Shown piece after piece: positions 9,726 through 18,896 of a stretch of 54,848 nucleotides of DNA. The position numbers were made by a program, and so were the translations under genes. Under the pieces are notes generated by a model that ran no database searches, was not told where the DNA came from, and saw nothing but the letters and a program-made list of their open reading frames with translations. Each line of letters opens with the position of its first letter. Position 1 is the stretch's first letter. This DNA is from an uncultured Sphingorhabdus sp. (GTDB taxonomy: Bacteria; Pseudomonadota; Alphaproteobacteria; Sphingomonadales; Sphingomonadaceae), in contig NZ_CALMSV010000135.1 of assembly GCF_937872355.1 (NCBI RefSeq), positions 1 through 54,848 on the forward strand, read 5' to 3'.

Positions 9726-10478
9726 ATGGTTCAAACCCCCGCCTGGCCCCCGTATTCAACCCCGCGCCTCTTCGTTGACGAAGCGCTGACGGAGGGTAGC
9801 GAGCTGCGCATTGAGGGCGGACAGGCGCATTACCTGTTGCATGTGATGCGGCTGAAAGAGGGCGCGCCGGTCAAACTATTCGACGACCGGACAGGCGAAT
9901 ATCTGGCGACTGTTGCCGCTACCGGTAAGCGCGACCTTGTCGTAACGGTCGAAGCGAAACTGCGCGAGCGGGAGGAAGCGCCTGACCTGTGGCTCTGCCA
10001 GGCGCTGATCAAGAAAGATCGGCTCGACTGGATTGCGGAGAAAAGCTGCGAATTGGGGATCGCGCGTTTCGTGCCAGTTCTGACGCAGCGCTGTGTTGCC
10101 GACAAGCTGAAAGTAGACCGGCTGCGCAGCCAGATGATCGAAGCCGCCGAGCAATGCGAGCGAACGGCGCTCCCCGAAATCGCAGACCTGTCCAAATTGG
10201 ATGCGCTGCTGCGGGGCTGGCCATCCGACCGCAGCTTGCTGTTTTGCGACGAACGCGGCGGGGAACCGCTGGCAGAGGTGCTGAGGGCGGGCGGGCATAC
10301 AAGGTCGGCGATCTTGATCGGCCCCGAAGGTGGCTTCAGCGATGATGAGAATTCCGCAATCCGCGCGCATCCACACGCGGTACCCGTCTCGCTTGGCCCC
10401 AATATCCTGCGCGCCGACACAGCCGCGGTCGCGGCCATTGCTGTCTGGATGGCGCTAAACCCTGCCAATGAAGGTTAA
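9726..10478 (+). CDS. rsmE: 16S rRNA (uracil-1498-N3)-methyltransferase RsmE
   Basis: SPOUT-class methyltransferase modifying U1498 of 16S rRNA. From ATG 9726 it is 250 residues, the normal length. An N-terminal PUA-like part (RIEGGQAHYLLHVMRLKEGAPVKLFD) is followed by the knotted C-terminal domain with ILIGPEGGFSDDE and SLGPNILRADTAAVAA, which form the SAM site. The frame is open back to 9648, but that part would overlap ubiA and looks non-coding. Confidence 0.96.
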   Translation: MVQTPAWPPYSTPRLFVDEALTEGSELRIEGGQAHYLLHVMRLKEGAPVKLFDDRTGEYLATVAATGKRDLVVTVEAKLREREEAPDLWLCQALIKKDRLDWIAEKSCELGIARFVPVLTQRCVADKLKVDRLRSQMIEAAEQCERTALPEIADLSKLDALLRGWPSDRSLLFCDERGGEPLAEVLRAGGHTRSAILIGPEGGFSDDENSAIRAHPHAVPVSLGPNILRADTAAVAAIAVWMALNPANEG

Positions 10479-10584
10479 CGCCCGGCGCACAAATGGTCCG
10501 ATTTGGCAAGATTTTACATGGCGAAAGCCGCAGAATCGCACGATTGTTTATCATTAATAAAGCAATTGCGGGCAATGCGGGCCT

Positions 10585-13500
10585 GTGTTTGAAAAGCGTG
10601 AAATACAGGAAAAAAACTTTAAACGTGAGCCGGTTGCGCTGCTGCGTATCTGGTTGCACGCCATGTTCGCTGCCATCCTGTGCCTGTGCGCAGGCTTTGC
10701 TAGCGCCAACCAGACGCCATCGAGCAGCAGCGGCACGGGACCGGTCACCAAGACCTATCCCGGCACTACCACGATGCAGGTTTCGCTATCCGGCGCAAAC
10801 TCGGTTATTTTTGACAATTCGATCGCGCTCAATGGCATCGGCGGTGTAACCTCCGCCCAGCTTTCGCCCGCGATTTCGGCTACCACCGATTCCATCGAGA
10901 TCGACGTCAGTCCCTCGGGATGTTCCACCGCAACTTTGCGTTGCGCCAACCGAGGCGTCATGACGCTGACCTTCAGTCAGCCGGTAACTAATCCGATCAT
11001 TCACATTTCCGGGCTTGGCGCGAACCGTTCCAGCACGACTTTGTTCCACACCTCACTGGTAATGACGAGCTGGACAGCGGCGGCGAAGCCAACGTTCACA
11101 GTGACCAACAGCAATGGCAATCTCTCGATCAGCGGCGACGAGATCCGCTCGACAACGATCAATGGTCAACCTTCCTGCACCACAACGAACCGGGCCGGTT
11201 GCGGAAGTGTGCGCATGAATGGCACGATCACATCGGTCACGTTTCAACTCGACATGCTGATGGGCGGCAGCGGGACGGCGACCAATGTGGACGGTTGGAA
11301 TTTCACCGTATCGCTCGACGAAGATTTCGGTGATGCCCCTGCCAGCTACGATCCGACCGCTGCTGCAAGCCATATCGTAGGCGGATATTATATGGGTGCG
11401 GGCGTGTCGGTCGAGAATGCAGGGGTCACCAACCTTAATGGCACACCCGTTACGCCCAGCCCGATCGCCAACGCCACCGCTTCCTCCGATACCAATGATG
11501 ATGGCGCAACTTTCGGCACGCTTGTGCGTGGATTGGCCTCAACCATCGACGTATCCGTGACTGGCAGCGGCGGGCGGTTGCAGGGCTGGATCGACTGGGC
11601 CGGGGATGGCAGCTTTGCGCCCGCGGGGGACCAAACCGCCACCAATGCCGTCGATGGTGGAGCAGGCGAGCCCGATGGTGTAGCCAATGGCGTCATCCGC
11701 CTGTCGGTGACGCCGCCTGCCGGGACAACCCAGGTCACGCGATTTGCCCGCTTCCGCTGGTCACCTGCTACCGGTGTCGGCCCGACAGGACGCGGGACGG
11801 TCGGTGAAATCGAGGATTATCAAGTCACCATCTATCCGCAGCGTGCCGATCTTTCGTTGTCCAAGACCGTCAGCAATGCGTCGCCCGCACCAGGCGCTTC
11901 GCTGAGCTACACGCTGACGGTAACCAGCGAGGCCATAACTACATCGACTGCCACTGCGACCGGAATTACGGTTCAGGACACACTTCCTGCAGGTTTTACT
12001 TTTACCAGCGCGAGCGGGACGGGCAGCTATAGTAGTGGAACGGGCGTCTGGACTGTAGGCAGTCTTGCTCCGGGTGCGTCTGCCAGCATTACAATCAATG
12101 GTACGGCAACAGGCAGTGCTTCCACGACCGTAACAAATATTGCGCAGATCAGCGCCAGCAGCCTCACCGACCCGGATTCAACGCCCAATAATGGCCTGAC
12201 CACCGAAGATGATTATGCCACGATTTCGTTCACGACTGCTGGCATCTATAACTGCCCGACGGGATCGACATCGACAGGCTCTGGATATGCCTCCAGCGGC
12301 AGCGGCGCATATCTGAATCAAATATTCTGGCTCGACTGGTCGTGCGGTGGGACAACCAGTTTCGCATCCGGGTCGATCATCAATAAAAGCTGGAACGCAG
12401 GCGATGGTTTGGTGATTACCGGGCAAGTCACAAACATTACAGGTGCGGCTGTTTCATCCTATTCATCCGGGGGTTGGGGGGGTGACACGCTCGACAATGT
12501 ATATGGCGGCGTAAATCCGATCGGCTTGGGCGGCGTCGGCGGGCTCGATCCCGCTTATCGCGTAACCTATAGCGCAACTCTCAATGGTGTTTCGGTACCA
12601 TTGCGCTACATCGTTGCCGACGCCGAGGATACAGGTACCGGTGAATCGATGTCTGTCACCACGACGGGCAGTGCATGGCAGACCGTAGAATCCGTTGGTG
12701 CGCTGAATGTATCGCTCGCCGGGACATCGGCATCCTGGTCGGGTAGCGCTGGTAGCAACAACGGAACGATTCTTTTGGAAACAACGGGTTCGACCGTGCA
12801 ACTCGACACATCGATGGCAAATGTCGGCGGAGAACATTTCGCGTATGGAATATTTTTGCCATTCGATTTTTCCGACGCCCCAACGACTGGTACCAGCTAT
12901 GGCGCGGCCAACCATCGGACCATTCCGATCCTGCGCATGGGCGCTGGCTATACGAATGAAACCACAGCCTATAATAGCTCCAACGCGTCGGCGGACGTCG
13001 ATGATGGCGTGACCATTCCCTCGCTCTTCTGGGGTGCTGCATCGTCCATATCCGTGCAGGTTTCGGGCGGCGGCTATTTGTCTGGCTGGATCGATTTCAA
13101 CGACGACGGAGACTTTGCCGACGCCGGGGAAAAGGTCGCAACCGACATAGTCGACGGCGGAACCGGCGACAGCGATGGCATCGTTAATGGCGTGATTGCT
13201 CTCGCCGTTACTCCACCAATTGGCTCGACAGGAACTGCGGTGACGATAGCCCGTTTCCGATACTCCTCGCTTACCTCCGCGCCATCTTCTGGCTTGCACG
13301 GCTTTGGCGAAATCGAGGATTATGAGCTCAGCATCGTCTACCCAAGCCTGAGTGTGGTCAAAACCAGTTCGGTGCTTTCGGACGGCGTCAGCGGTTCCAA
13401 CCCCAAGGCTATCCCTGGGGCAACGGTGCGCTACTGTATCCTCGTGACCAATACAGGATCGGCTACGGCAACCAACATATCGGCAACGGATACTCTGCCA

Positions 13501-13704
13501 GCCGATGTGACTTATATCGCGGGCAGCCTTGCTTCGGGAACCAGTTGCAGCGGACCCTTCACTCTGGAAGATGATGACAGCAGTGGTACCGATGAGAGCG
13601 ATCCGTTCGGAATGAACATCGCGGGTACCACGGTTACCGGATCGGCCGGATCGCTCGCCGCCGGCGCGACATTTGCGATGATCCTGCACACAACGGTCGA
13701 CTAA
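10585..13704 (+). CDS. Secreted surface protein with GEVED and DUF11 modules
   Basis: 1039 residues, Ser/Thr/Gly-rich. The N-terminus has a hydrophobic export signal ([18 protein letters not shown], about 24-41). GTG 10585 is taken as start; ATG 10663 just before the hydrophobic core is an alternative, and neither has a strong ribosome-binding site. Domain order: an N-terminal beta-rich unit; a GEVED-type unit ([13 protein letters not shown] ... GEIEDYQV, about 330-415); a DUF11 unit (about 420-540); a unit opening [10 protein letters not shown] that resembles CshA-type fibril domains; a second GEVED unit ([13 protein letters not shown] ... GEIEDYEL); and a final DUF11 unit (about 925-1039). 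No LPxTG, autotransporter or PEP-CTERM end is seen. Adhesin/surface-layer role inferred. Confidence 0.82.
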   Translation: MFEKREIQEKNFKREPVALLRIWLHAMFAAILCLCAGFASANQTPSSSSGTGPVTKTYPGTTTMQVSLSGANSVIFDNSIALNGIGGVTSAQLSPAISATTDSIEIDVSPSGCSTATLRCANRGVMTLTFSQPVTNPIIHISGLGANRSSTTLFHTSLVMTSWTAAAKPTFTVTNSNGNLSISGDEIRSTTINGQPSCTTTNRAGCGSVRMNGTITSVTFQLDMLMGGSGTATNVDGWNFTVSLDEDFGDAPASYDPTAAASHIVGGYYMGAGVSVENAGVTNLNGTPVTPSPIANATASSDTNDDGATFGTLVRGLASTIDVSVTGSGGRLQGWIDWAGDGSFAPAGDQTATNAVDGGAGEPDGVANGVIRLSVTPPAGTTQVTRFARFRWSPATGVGPTGRGTVGEIEDYQVTIYPQRADLSLSKTVSNASPAPGASLSYTLTVTSEAITTSTATATGITVQDTLPAGFTFTSASGTGSYSSGTGVWTVGSLAPGASASITINGTATGSASTTVTNIAQISASSLTDPDSTPNNGLTTEDDYATISFTTAGIYNCPTGSTSTGSGYASSGSGAYLNQIFWLDWSCGGTTSFASGSIINKSWNAGDGLVITGQVTNITGAAVSSYSSGGWGGDTLDNVYGGVNPIGLGGVGGLDPAYRVTYSATLNGVSVPLRYIVADAEDTGTGESMSVTTTGSAWQTVESVGALNVSLAGTSASWSGSAGSNNGTILLETTGSTVQLDTSMANVGGEHFAYGIFLPFDFSDAPTTGTSYGAANHRTIPILRMGAGYTNETTAYNSSNASADVDDGVTIPSLFWGAASSISVQVSGGGYLSGWIDFNDDGDFADAGEKVATDIVDGGTGDSDGIVNGVIALAVTPPIGSTGTAVTIARFRYSSLTSAPSSGLHGFGEIEDYELSIVYPSLSVVKTSSVLSDGVSGSNPKAIPGATVRYCILVTNTGSATATNISATDTLPADVTYIAGSLASGTSCSGPFTLEDDDSSGTDESDPFGMNIAGTTVTGSAGSLAAGATFAMILHTTVD

Positions 13705-13783
13705 GCCGTAACCTTAAATCATTGGTTATATTCGTAAACGCATCTTAGCAGGCCGTTAACCCTATTGGGTTATAAAGGGTGTG

Positions 13784-14755
13784 ATGTCCAGCCGTCGGTA
13801 CCTGTCAGCCCGGCCTGGTTCGCCAGATGCCGCAAAGGCTCCGGAGCACGATGTGGTCCGGAGATGCTGGAATGTTTTCATCTGGTTGGTCGCCCTCTGC
13901 GCCTTCCCGCAGACCGCCTTGGCCCAGCTGCAATATACCAACACAACCGACGGCGCGGTGAATGAAACCGCAACCCCATGCACCAATCCGTTGGTCCGCA
14001 ACTTCACAGTCAGCGAGATTTACACCGTCGCCGACGTTAACATTGGTGTGCTGATGTCACACACCTATCGCGGCGATCTGCAATTCTACCTGCAATCGCC
14101 AGCGGGAACACGCGTGCAGCTTATCAACAATATCGGTGCTACGCGCAACAATGTGAATGTGTTGTTCGACGATGCAGCCGCCACCCCCATTTCCAATCAT
14201 ACAGCGAACAATGATACCGCTACTGCGGCCACAGTTGTTCCGCCCTATCAGAGGACCTTCCGCCCGTTTCAGGCGCTGTCGGCATTCAATGGCCAGGAAG
14301 CTGCGGGTACGTGGCGGCTCGAAATCTGCGATAGCCTGAACGCGGACTCAGGCACGTTCTTCCAGTCGGATCTGTTCCTGACGGCCGCCCCGGCGAGCAT
14401 TGGCGTAACCAAGATCAGCTCGGTCGTCTCCGATGGGATCAGTGGATCGAACCCGAAAGCGATACCGGGTGCGATAATGCGCTATTGCATCACCATTTCC
14501 AACGCTGGCCCTGGAACCGCCACCAATATTTCGGCGACGGACGCGATTCCGGCAAACATGGCCTATGTCGCCGGATCGATGTTATCAGGATCTAGCTGCG
14601 GCACCGCAACGACTGCAGAGGATGACGATGCGAGCGGCGCCGATGAAACCGATCCGATTGGCGCGTCTTTTTCGTCAGGAACCGTAACCGTTAGCCGGGC
14701 TGCGCTGTTGAACGCTTCAAGTTTTGCGCTGGTTTTCAATGCAACGGTAAACTAG
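13784..14755 (+). CDS. Secreted protein with proprotein-convertase P domain and DUF11 module
   Basis: 323 residues from ATG 13784 (AAAGGG 4 bp upstream; GTG 13781 is an in-frame alternative). The signal sequence is FIWLVALCAFPQTALA (about 33-48). A P/Homo-B-like jelly-roll domain follows, with HTYRGDLQFYLQSPAGTRV and GTWRLEICDSLNADSG. The last about 115 residues form a DUF11 module nearly matching the C-terminus of the preceding protein ([15 protein letters not shown], then RYCI, then [14 protein letters not shown]). P domains usually accompany subtilisin or metalloprotease domains, but no protease domain is present here. It lies 79 bp after the large surface protein on the same strand. Joint expression and a role in surface structure are inferred. 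Confidence 0.82.
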   Translation: MSSRRYLSARPGSPDAAKAPEHDVVRRCWNVFIWLVALCAFPQTALAQLQYTNTTDGAVNETATPCTNPLVRNFTVSEIYTVADVNIGVLMSHTYRGDLQFYLQSPAGTRVQLINNIGATRNNVNVLFDDAAATPISNHTANNDTATAATVVPPYQRTFRPFQALSAFNGQEAAGTWRLEICDSLNADSGTFFQSDLFLTAAPASIGVTKISSVVSDGISGSNPKAIPGAIMRYCITISNAGPGTATNISATDAIPANMAYVAGSMLSGSSCGTATTAEDDDASGADETDPIGASFSSGTVTVSRAALLNASSFALVFNATVN

Positions 14756-14824
14756 CCACCGAACCCCGTTCGGCCAGCGTCGAAAATGCTGGCAAAGCCT
14801 TGTTGCGCCTCGTAAAGCCTCGCC

Positions 14825-16198
14825 ATGAGCACAAAAACAGTTTCGAATCGCAACGATCCTGTAATCGAAGATCGCGATCAGCTGATCGCCGCAATGGCCA
14901 AGGGTGAAAAGCCCAAGGACCGCTGGCGCATTGGCACCGAGCATGAGAAATTCGTCTATTGCACCGGCGATCATCATGCGCCTTCCTATGACGAGCCAGG
15001 CGGCATTCGCGACCTGTTGATGGCGCTGACAGAGTTTGGCTGGGAGCCGGTATATGAGGGCGACAATGTGATCGCGCTCAAAGGCGCGGACGGCGCGGTT
15101 AGCCTCGAACCGGCTGGCCAGTTGGAACTATCCGGCGCACCGCTTGAAAACCTGCACCAGACCTGCGCCGAAACCGGTCGCCACCTGCAACAGGTGAAAG
15201 CTATCGGCGACAAGACCGGAAAGGCCTTTTTGGGGCTTGGCCTATGGCCCGACAAGAAGCGTTCGGATCTGCCCATCATGCCCAAGGGGCGCTACGAAAT
15301 CATGCTCCGCCACATGCCGCGGGTGGGATCGATGGGCCTCGACATGATGCTGCGCACCTGCACCATCCAGGTCAATCTCGATTATTCGAGTGAAACCGAT
15401 ATGGCGCACAAGTTCCGCACCTCGCTGGCGCTGCAGCCGCTGGCAACGGCACTGTTCGCCAACTCACCGTTCCTCGAAGGCAAGCCCAACGGCTTTCTCT
15501 CCTATCGCAGCCATATCTGGTCAGATACCGATCCGGCACGCACCGGCATGCTGCCCTTCGTGTTCGAAGACGGTTTCGGCTATGAACGTTATGCCGATTA
15601 CATGCTCGATGTGCCAATGTACTTTGTCTATCGCGACGGCAAATATATCGATGCAGCGGGGCACAGCTTCCGCGATTTCCTGAAGGGCGAACTGTCGGTG
15701 CTGCCCGGCGAGAAGCCAACAGCGTCTGACTGGGAAGACCATATGTCGACCGCCTTCCCCGAAGTGCGGCTCAAGAGCTTCCTCGAAATGCGCGGAGCCG
15801 ATGGTGGCCCGTGGAGCAAGATTTGCGCGCTGCCGGCTTTTTGGGTCGGGCTACTCTACGACCAGTCGGCGCTTGATGCGGCATGGGATGAGGTCAAACA
15901 TTGGACGATGGAGGAACGCGAACTGCTCCGCTCTTCAGTCCCAAAAATGGGCCTTAATGCGCCGATTGGCGGCGGCGGAAAGCTGCGCGACATTGCCGGA
16001 CGCATCGTCGAGATCGCATCCGCTGGGCTCACCGCACGCAACCGCCACAATAGCGGCGGCGACAATGAAAGCGGCTTCCTGGATCCGCTGCGTGAGGTCG
16101 TCGCCAGCGGCAAGACACCCGCCGAAGTGCTGCTCGACAAATACACGCACGAATGGGGTGGAGATATCTCCCGCGTTTACGGTGAAATGAGCTTCTAG
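14825..16198 (+). CDS. gshA: Glutamate-cysteine ligase, plant/alphaproteobacterial type
   Basis: Catalyses the first step of glutathione synthesis. The 457 residues fit the GCS2 family of plants and alphaproteobacteria rather than the E. coli GshA family. Diagnostic stretches: WRIGTEHEKFVY near residue 35, SLEPAGQLELSGAP near 98, PKGRYEIMLRHMPRVGSMG and MMLRTCTIQVNLDYSSE. The C-terminus is EWGGDISRVYGEMSF. The start ATG 14825 is unambiguous by homology. Two short inverted repeats (14759-14773 and 14773-14793) lie in the 69 bp upstream; they may end transcription of the preceding gene but lack T runs. Confidence 0.96.
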   Translation: MSTKTVSNRNDPVIEDRDQLIAAMAKGEKPKDRWRIGTEHEKFVYCTGDHHAPSYDEPGGIRDLLMALTEFGWEPVYEGDNVIALKGADGAVSLEPAGQLELSGAPLENLHQTCAETGRHLQQVKAIGDKTGKAFLGLGLWPDKKRSDLPIMPKGRYEIMLRHMPRVGSMGLDMMLRTCTIQVNLDYSSETDMAHKFRTSLALQPLATALFANSPFLEGKPNGFLSYRSHIWSDTDPARTGMLPFVFEDGFGYERYADYMLDVPMYFVYRDGKYIDAAGHSFRDFLKGELSVLPGEKPTASDWEDHMSTAFPEVRLKSFLEMRGADGGPWSKICALPAFWVGLLYDQSALDAAWDEVKHWTMEERELLRSSVPKMGLNAPIGGGGKLRDIAGRIVEIASAGLTARNRHNSGGDNESGFLDPLREVVASGKTPAEVLLDKYTHEWGGDISRVYGEMSF

Positions 16199-16242
16199 AC
16201 GGGCATTTTCCTACTGTAACATGGATGCAACATAGCGCAGGG

Positions 16243-16267
16243 AATCTGCCGCAAAAGCGGCGGATTT
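16243..16267 (+). terminator. Likely rho-independent terminator of gshA
   Basis: 10-bp stem (one G-T pair) AATCTGCCGC / GCGGCGGATT closed by an AAAA loop, followed by TTT. It stands 45 bp past the gshA stop and directly before a putative promoter for the next gene. Confidence 0.55.
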
Positions 16268-16269
16268 CC

Positions 16270-16297
16270 TTGACCTTGCGGCATTTGGTTCTAATGG
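16270..16297 (+). promoter_or_regulatory. Putative sigma-70 promoter of the TonB-dependent receptor gene
   Basis: TTGACC, 16-bp spacer, TAATGG, about 78 bp ahead of the receptor start. The same -10 sequence in the context CTAATGGC is found in the putative rplK and rplJ promoters of this window. Confidence 0.4.
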
Positions 16298-16374
16298 CAC
16301 GGCCCAGTTGTAACAGGGACCGGAATACCCTCCTCTTTCATCTCTCATCTGCAATTTCAGGGAGCAGTAGCATC

Positions 16375-18597
16375 ATGCGCACCTTTGCATCGTCTTTTGT
16401 GGCCATTGCCATCGCCACCACCAGTTTCGCCACCCCGGCATTCGCGCAGACCGAAGCTGCCGCCGATGAAGGCCTTGGCGAAATCGTCGTCACCGCGCAG
16501 CGCCGCGAAGAAAATCTGCAGGACGTTCCGCTTTCGGTCGACGTTGTTTCGGGCGACAAGCTCGCTGCAATCAATTCGGGCGGCGGCGATATCCGCGCCT
16601 TTGCCGGCCGCGTTCCCAGCCTGAACATCGAAAGCTCGTTCGGTCGCACCTTCCCGCGTTTCTATATCCGCGGCCTTGGCAACACCGATTTCGACCTCAA
16701 CGCTTCGCAGCCGGTCAGCCTCGTTTATGACGATGTTGTCCTTGAAAACCCGATCCTGAAGGGCTTCCCAGTTTTTGACGTGTCGCGCGTCGAAGTCCTC
16801 CGTGGGCCACAAGGTACGCTTTTCGGCCGCAACACCCCCGCCGGTATCGTGAAGTTTGAAAGCGTTCGCCCCGATGCGGAAGGTGCCAATTACGCCAAGG
16901 GCAGCTTTGGCCGCTTCAACTCGCTGTCGCTTGAAACCGGCATTGGCGGACAGTTGAGCGAGCAGGTTTCCGCCCGCGTTTCAGCCATGTATCAGCGCCG
17001 CAGCGACTGGGTCGACAATATCTCGACCCCTGCCGACAACGACCTTGAAGGCTATAAGGACTTTGCGATCCGCGGCCAGATCCAGTTCGAACCGACCGAA
17101 ACCACCAGCCTGCGCGTCAAAGGCCAGTATCGCGATTTCAACGGTACCGCCCGCGTATTCCGAGCCAATATGTTCGTCCCCGGCAGCAATGACCTGCGCG
17201 GCCTTGCCAGCGCCGCTGCCGATTTTGATCGCGGCGAAGTGCAGACCGACGGCCTCAACTTCCAACGCATGAAGTTGTACGAAGTTGCCAGCACCTTTGA
17301 ATGGGATCTTGGTCCAGCAACGCTGACCTCGGTCACATCCTGGTGGAGCGGCAAATATACCAGCCGCGGCGATATTGATGGCGGCACCCCCGCTGGCCCC
17401 GGCTTCATTCCGTTCAGCGCCAACTCGCAGGACGATGTTCCCGATCTCGACCAGCTGACCCAGGAAGTTCGCCTTGCATCGAACAATGATGAAGGGCTGA
17501 CCTGGCAGGCTGGTGTCTTCTACTTCAACGAAGACCTCGCAATCGCATCGTATAACTATGACACGCCAACAGGCACTGTCCCTAGCGTTACCGCACTGCA
17601 GCAGCAGAATTCGAAGGCCTGGGGCGTATTCGGCAGCCTGACCTATCCGTTGAGCGAGCAATTCTCGATCACCGCAGGTGCCCGCTACAACAACGACAAG
17701 CGTCGTCTGGAAGTTGGCCGTGGCGGCTTCTTTGGTGCAATCGGTACCGGCTTTGCCCGCGTCAAGGATGACAATCTGACTTGGGATCTCAGCGCGACCT
17801 ACGAAGCGAGCGATGACATCAACCTCTATGCCCGCGTCGCCAAGGGCTATCGCGCACCCTCGATCCAGGGGCGCGCGTTGTTTGTCTTCACCACTGTTCA
17901 GGACGCGATCAGCACCGCCGATTCGGAAACCATCCTGTCGTTCGAAGGCGGCGTGAAGGCCAATCTGGGTGGACGTTCGCGCTTCAACCTGTCGGTGTTC
18001 AAATATGACCTGAACGATGCGCAGTTGACTGCGGTTGGCGGCGCCAGCAACGCAGCCAAGCTGATCAACGCCGACAATGTCGATGGTTATGGCTTCGAAG
18101 CCGAATTCGAAACGCGCCCGGTCGACAATCTCGTGCTGACCGCTGGCCTCAGCTACAACCGCGCCAAGATTGACGATCCCAACGCCTTCATCACCGGCTG
18201 TGGTGGCGGCTGCACCGTCACCGATCCGGTGCGTGCAGGCAGCCCGGGCATTTACTCGATCGACGGCAACCAGCTTCCCCAGGCCCCGAAATGGTCTGCC
18301 AACTGGACCGCCGGTTATGGCGTTCCGATGGGCAATGGCGAGCTTTATGCCTTCACCGACTGGGCCTATCGTTCGAAGGTCAACTTCTTCCTCTACACCT
18401 CGGAAGAGTTTAACGACGATCATATGCTCGAAGGCGGTCTGCGCGTTGGCTACCGCACCGATGCGCTGGATATCGCAGCCTTTGTCCGCAACATCACCAA
18501 CGATGTCTCGGCCGTGGGCGGCATCGATTTCAACAACCTGACCGGTTTCGTCAACGAACCGCGCATCTGGGGCCTGGAACTCGGCTACAAATTCTGA
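16375..18597 (+). CDS. TonB-dependent receptor
   Basis: 740-residue outer-membrane active transporter. The start ATG 16375 has GGGAG 10 bp upstream and gives a clean signal peptide (MRTFASSFVAIAIATTSFAT, cleaved after AFA). The frame is open from 16225, but that extension crosses the terminator and promoter. Next come the TonB-box region (EIVVTAQRREENLQDVPLSV), a plug domain (SRVEVLRGPQGTLFGRNTPAG, typical of the large sphingomonad receptor family) and a C-terminal barrel ending LGYKF with terminal Phe. No enzyme or regulator neighbour reveals the substrate. It stands alone between gshA and tRNA-Trp, with its own promoter and terminator. Confidence 0.95.
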   Translation: MRTFASSFVAIAIATTSFATPAFAQTEAAADEGLGEIVVTAQRREENLQDVPLSVDVVSGDKLAAINSGGGDIRAFAGRVPSLNIESSFGRTFPRFYIRGLGNTDFDLNASQPVSLVYDDVVLENPILKGFPVFDVSRVEVLRGPQGTLFGRNTPAGIVKFESVRPDAEGANYAKGSFGRFNSLSLETGIGGQLSEQVSARVSAMYQRRSDWVDNISTPADNDLEGYKDFAIRGQIQFEPTETTSLRVKGQYRDFNGTARVFRANMFVPGSNDLRGLASAAADFDRGEVQTDGLNFQRMKLYEVASTFEWDLGPATLTSVTSWWSGKYTSRGDIDGGTPAGPGFIPFSANSQDDVPDLDQLTQEVRLASNNDEGLTWQAGVFYFNEDLAIASYNYDTPTGTVPSVTALQQQNSKAWGVFGSLTYPLSEQFSITAGARYNNDKRRLEVGRGGFFGAIGTGFARVKDDNLTWDLSATYEASDDINLYARVAKGYRAPSIQGRALFVFTTVQDAISTADSETILSFEGGVKANLGGRSRFNLSVFKYDLNDAQLTAVGGASNAAKLINADNVDGYGFEAEFETRPVDNLVLTAGLSYNRAKIDDPNAFITGCGGGCTVTDPVRAGSPGIYSIDGNQLPQAPKWSANWTAGYGVPMGNGELYAFTDWAYRSKVNFFLYTSEEFNDDHMLEGGLRVGYRTDALDIAAFVRNITNDVSAVGGIDFNNLTGFVNEPRIWGLELGYKF

Positions 18598-18613
18598 ACC
18601 CAAAACAATTTCG

Positions 18614-18648
18614 AAAGGGCAGGCTTGCACCCGCAGGCCTGCCCTTTT
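18614..18648 (+). terminator. Rho-independent terminator of the TonB receptor gene
   Basis: Perfect 11-bp stem AAAGGGCAGGC / GCCTGCCCTTT with a 12-nt loop, ending in TTTT, 16 bp after the stop codon. Confidence 0.85.
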
Positions 18649-18680
18649 GCATTCCGGTGCATTGTGCCCGCATCTGATGA

Positions 18681-18709
18681 TTGCATCTGGCGCGGAATCG
18701 CTTTAAGGG
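18681..18709 (+). promoter_or_regulatory. Putative promoter of tRNA-Trp
   Basis: TTGCAT, 17-bp spacer, TAAGGG, ending 26 bp before the mature tRNA 5' end. Spacing is right; the -10 is poor. Confidence 0.4.
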
Positions 18710-18735
18710 CGCTGGTCTTCGCTTCGGCGGAGCGC

Positions 18736-18811
18736 AGGAGTTTAGCTCAGTTGGTAGAGCATCGGTCTCCAAAACCGAGGGTCGTGGGTTCGAGTCCCCC
18801 AACTCCTGCCA
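18736..18811 (+). tRNA. tRNA-Trp (anticodon CCA)
   Basis: 76 nt including an encoded 3' CCA. The acceptor stem AGGAGTT/AACTCCT pairs perfectly, the D arm is GCTCAGTTGGTAGAGC, the anticodon stem TCGGT/ACCGA encloses loop CTCCAAA with anticodon CCA at 18769-18771, and the T arm contains GGTTCGAGTCC. tRNA-Trp directly upstream of secE-nusG is a widespread bacterial order; here 6 kb of other genes separates them. Confidence 0.98.
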
Positions 18812-18896
18812 TTTCTCTTTTGGCACCATTTTTCGCTTGAACCGCGGCCAAAGCCTATTCACACAGCTGTAAACAACGCTGTGGGAGGAGAATGGC

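Noticed and set aside
12463..13689. 408-residue antisense frame in the surface-protein gene
   Set aside because: The plus strand carries clear GEVED and DUF11 modules; the antisense product is Arg/His-rich without family features.
16981..18630. 549-residue open frame antisense to the TonB receptor
   Set aside because: Codon-bias shadow of an intact receptor gene on the plus strand; no recognisable domain.
18736..18811. tRNA-Trp as a phage or island attachment site
   Set aside because: No second copy of the tRNA 3' end and no integrase gene are visible downstream.
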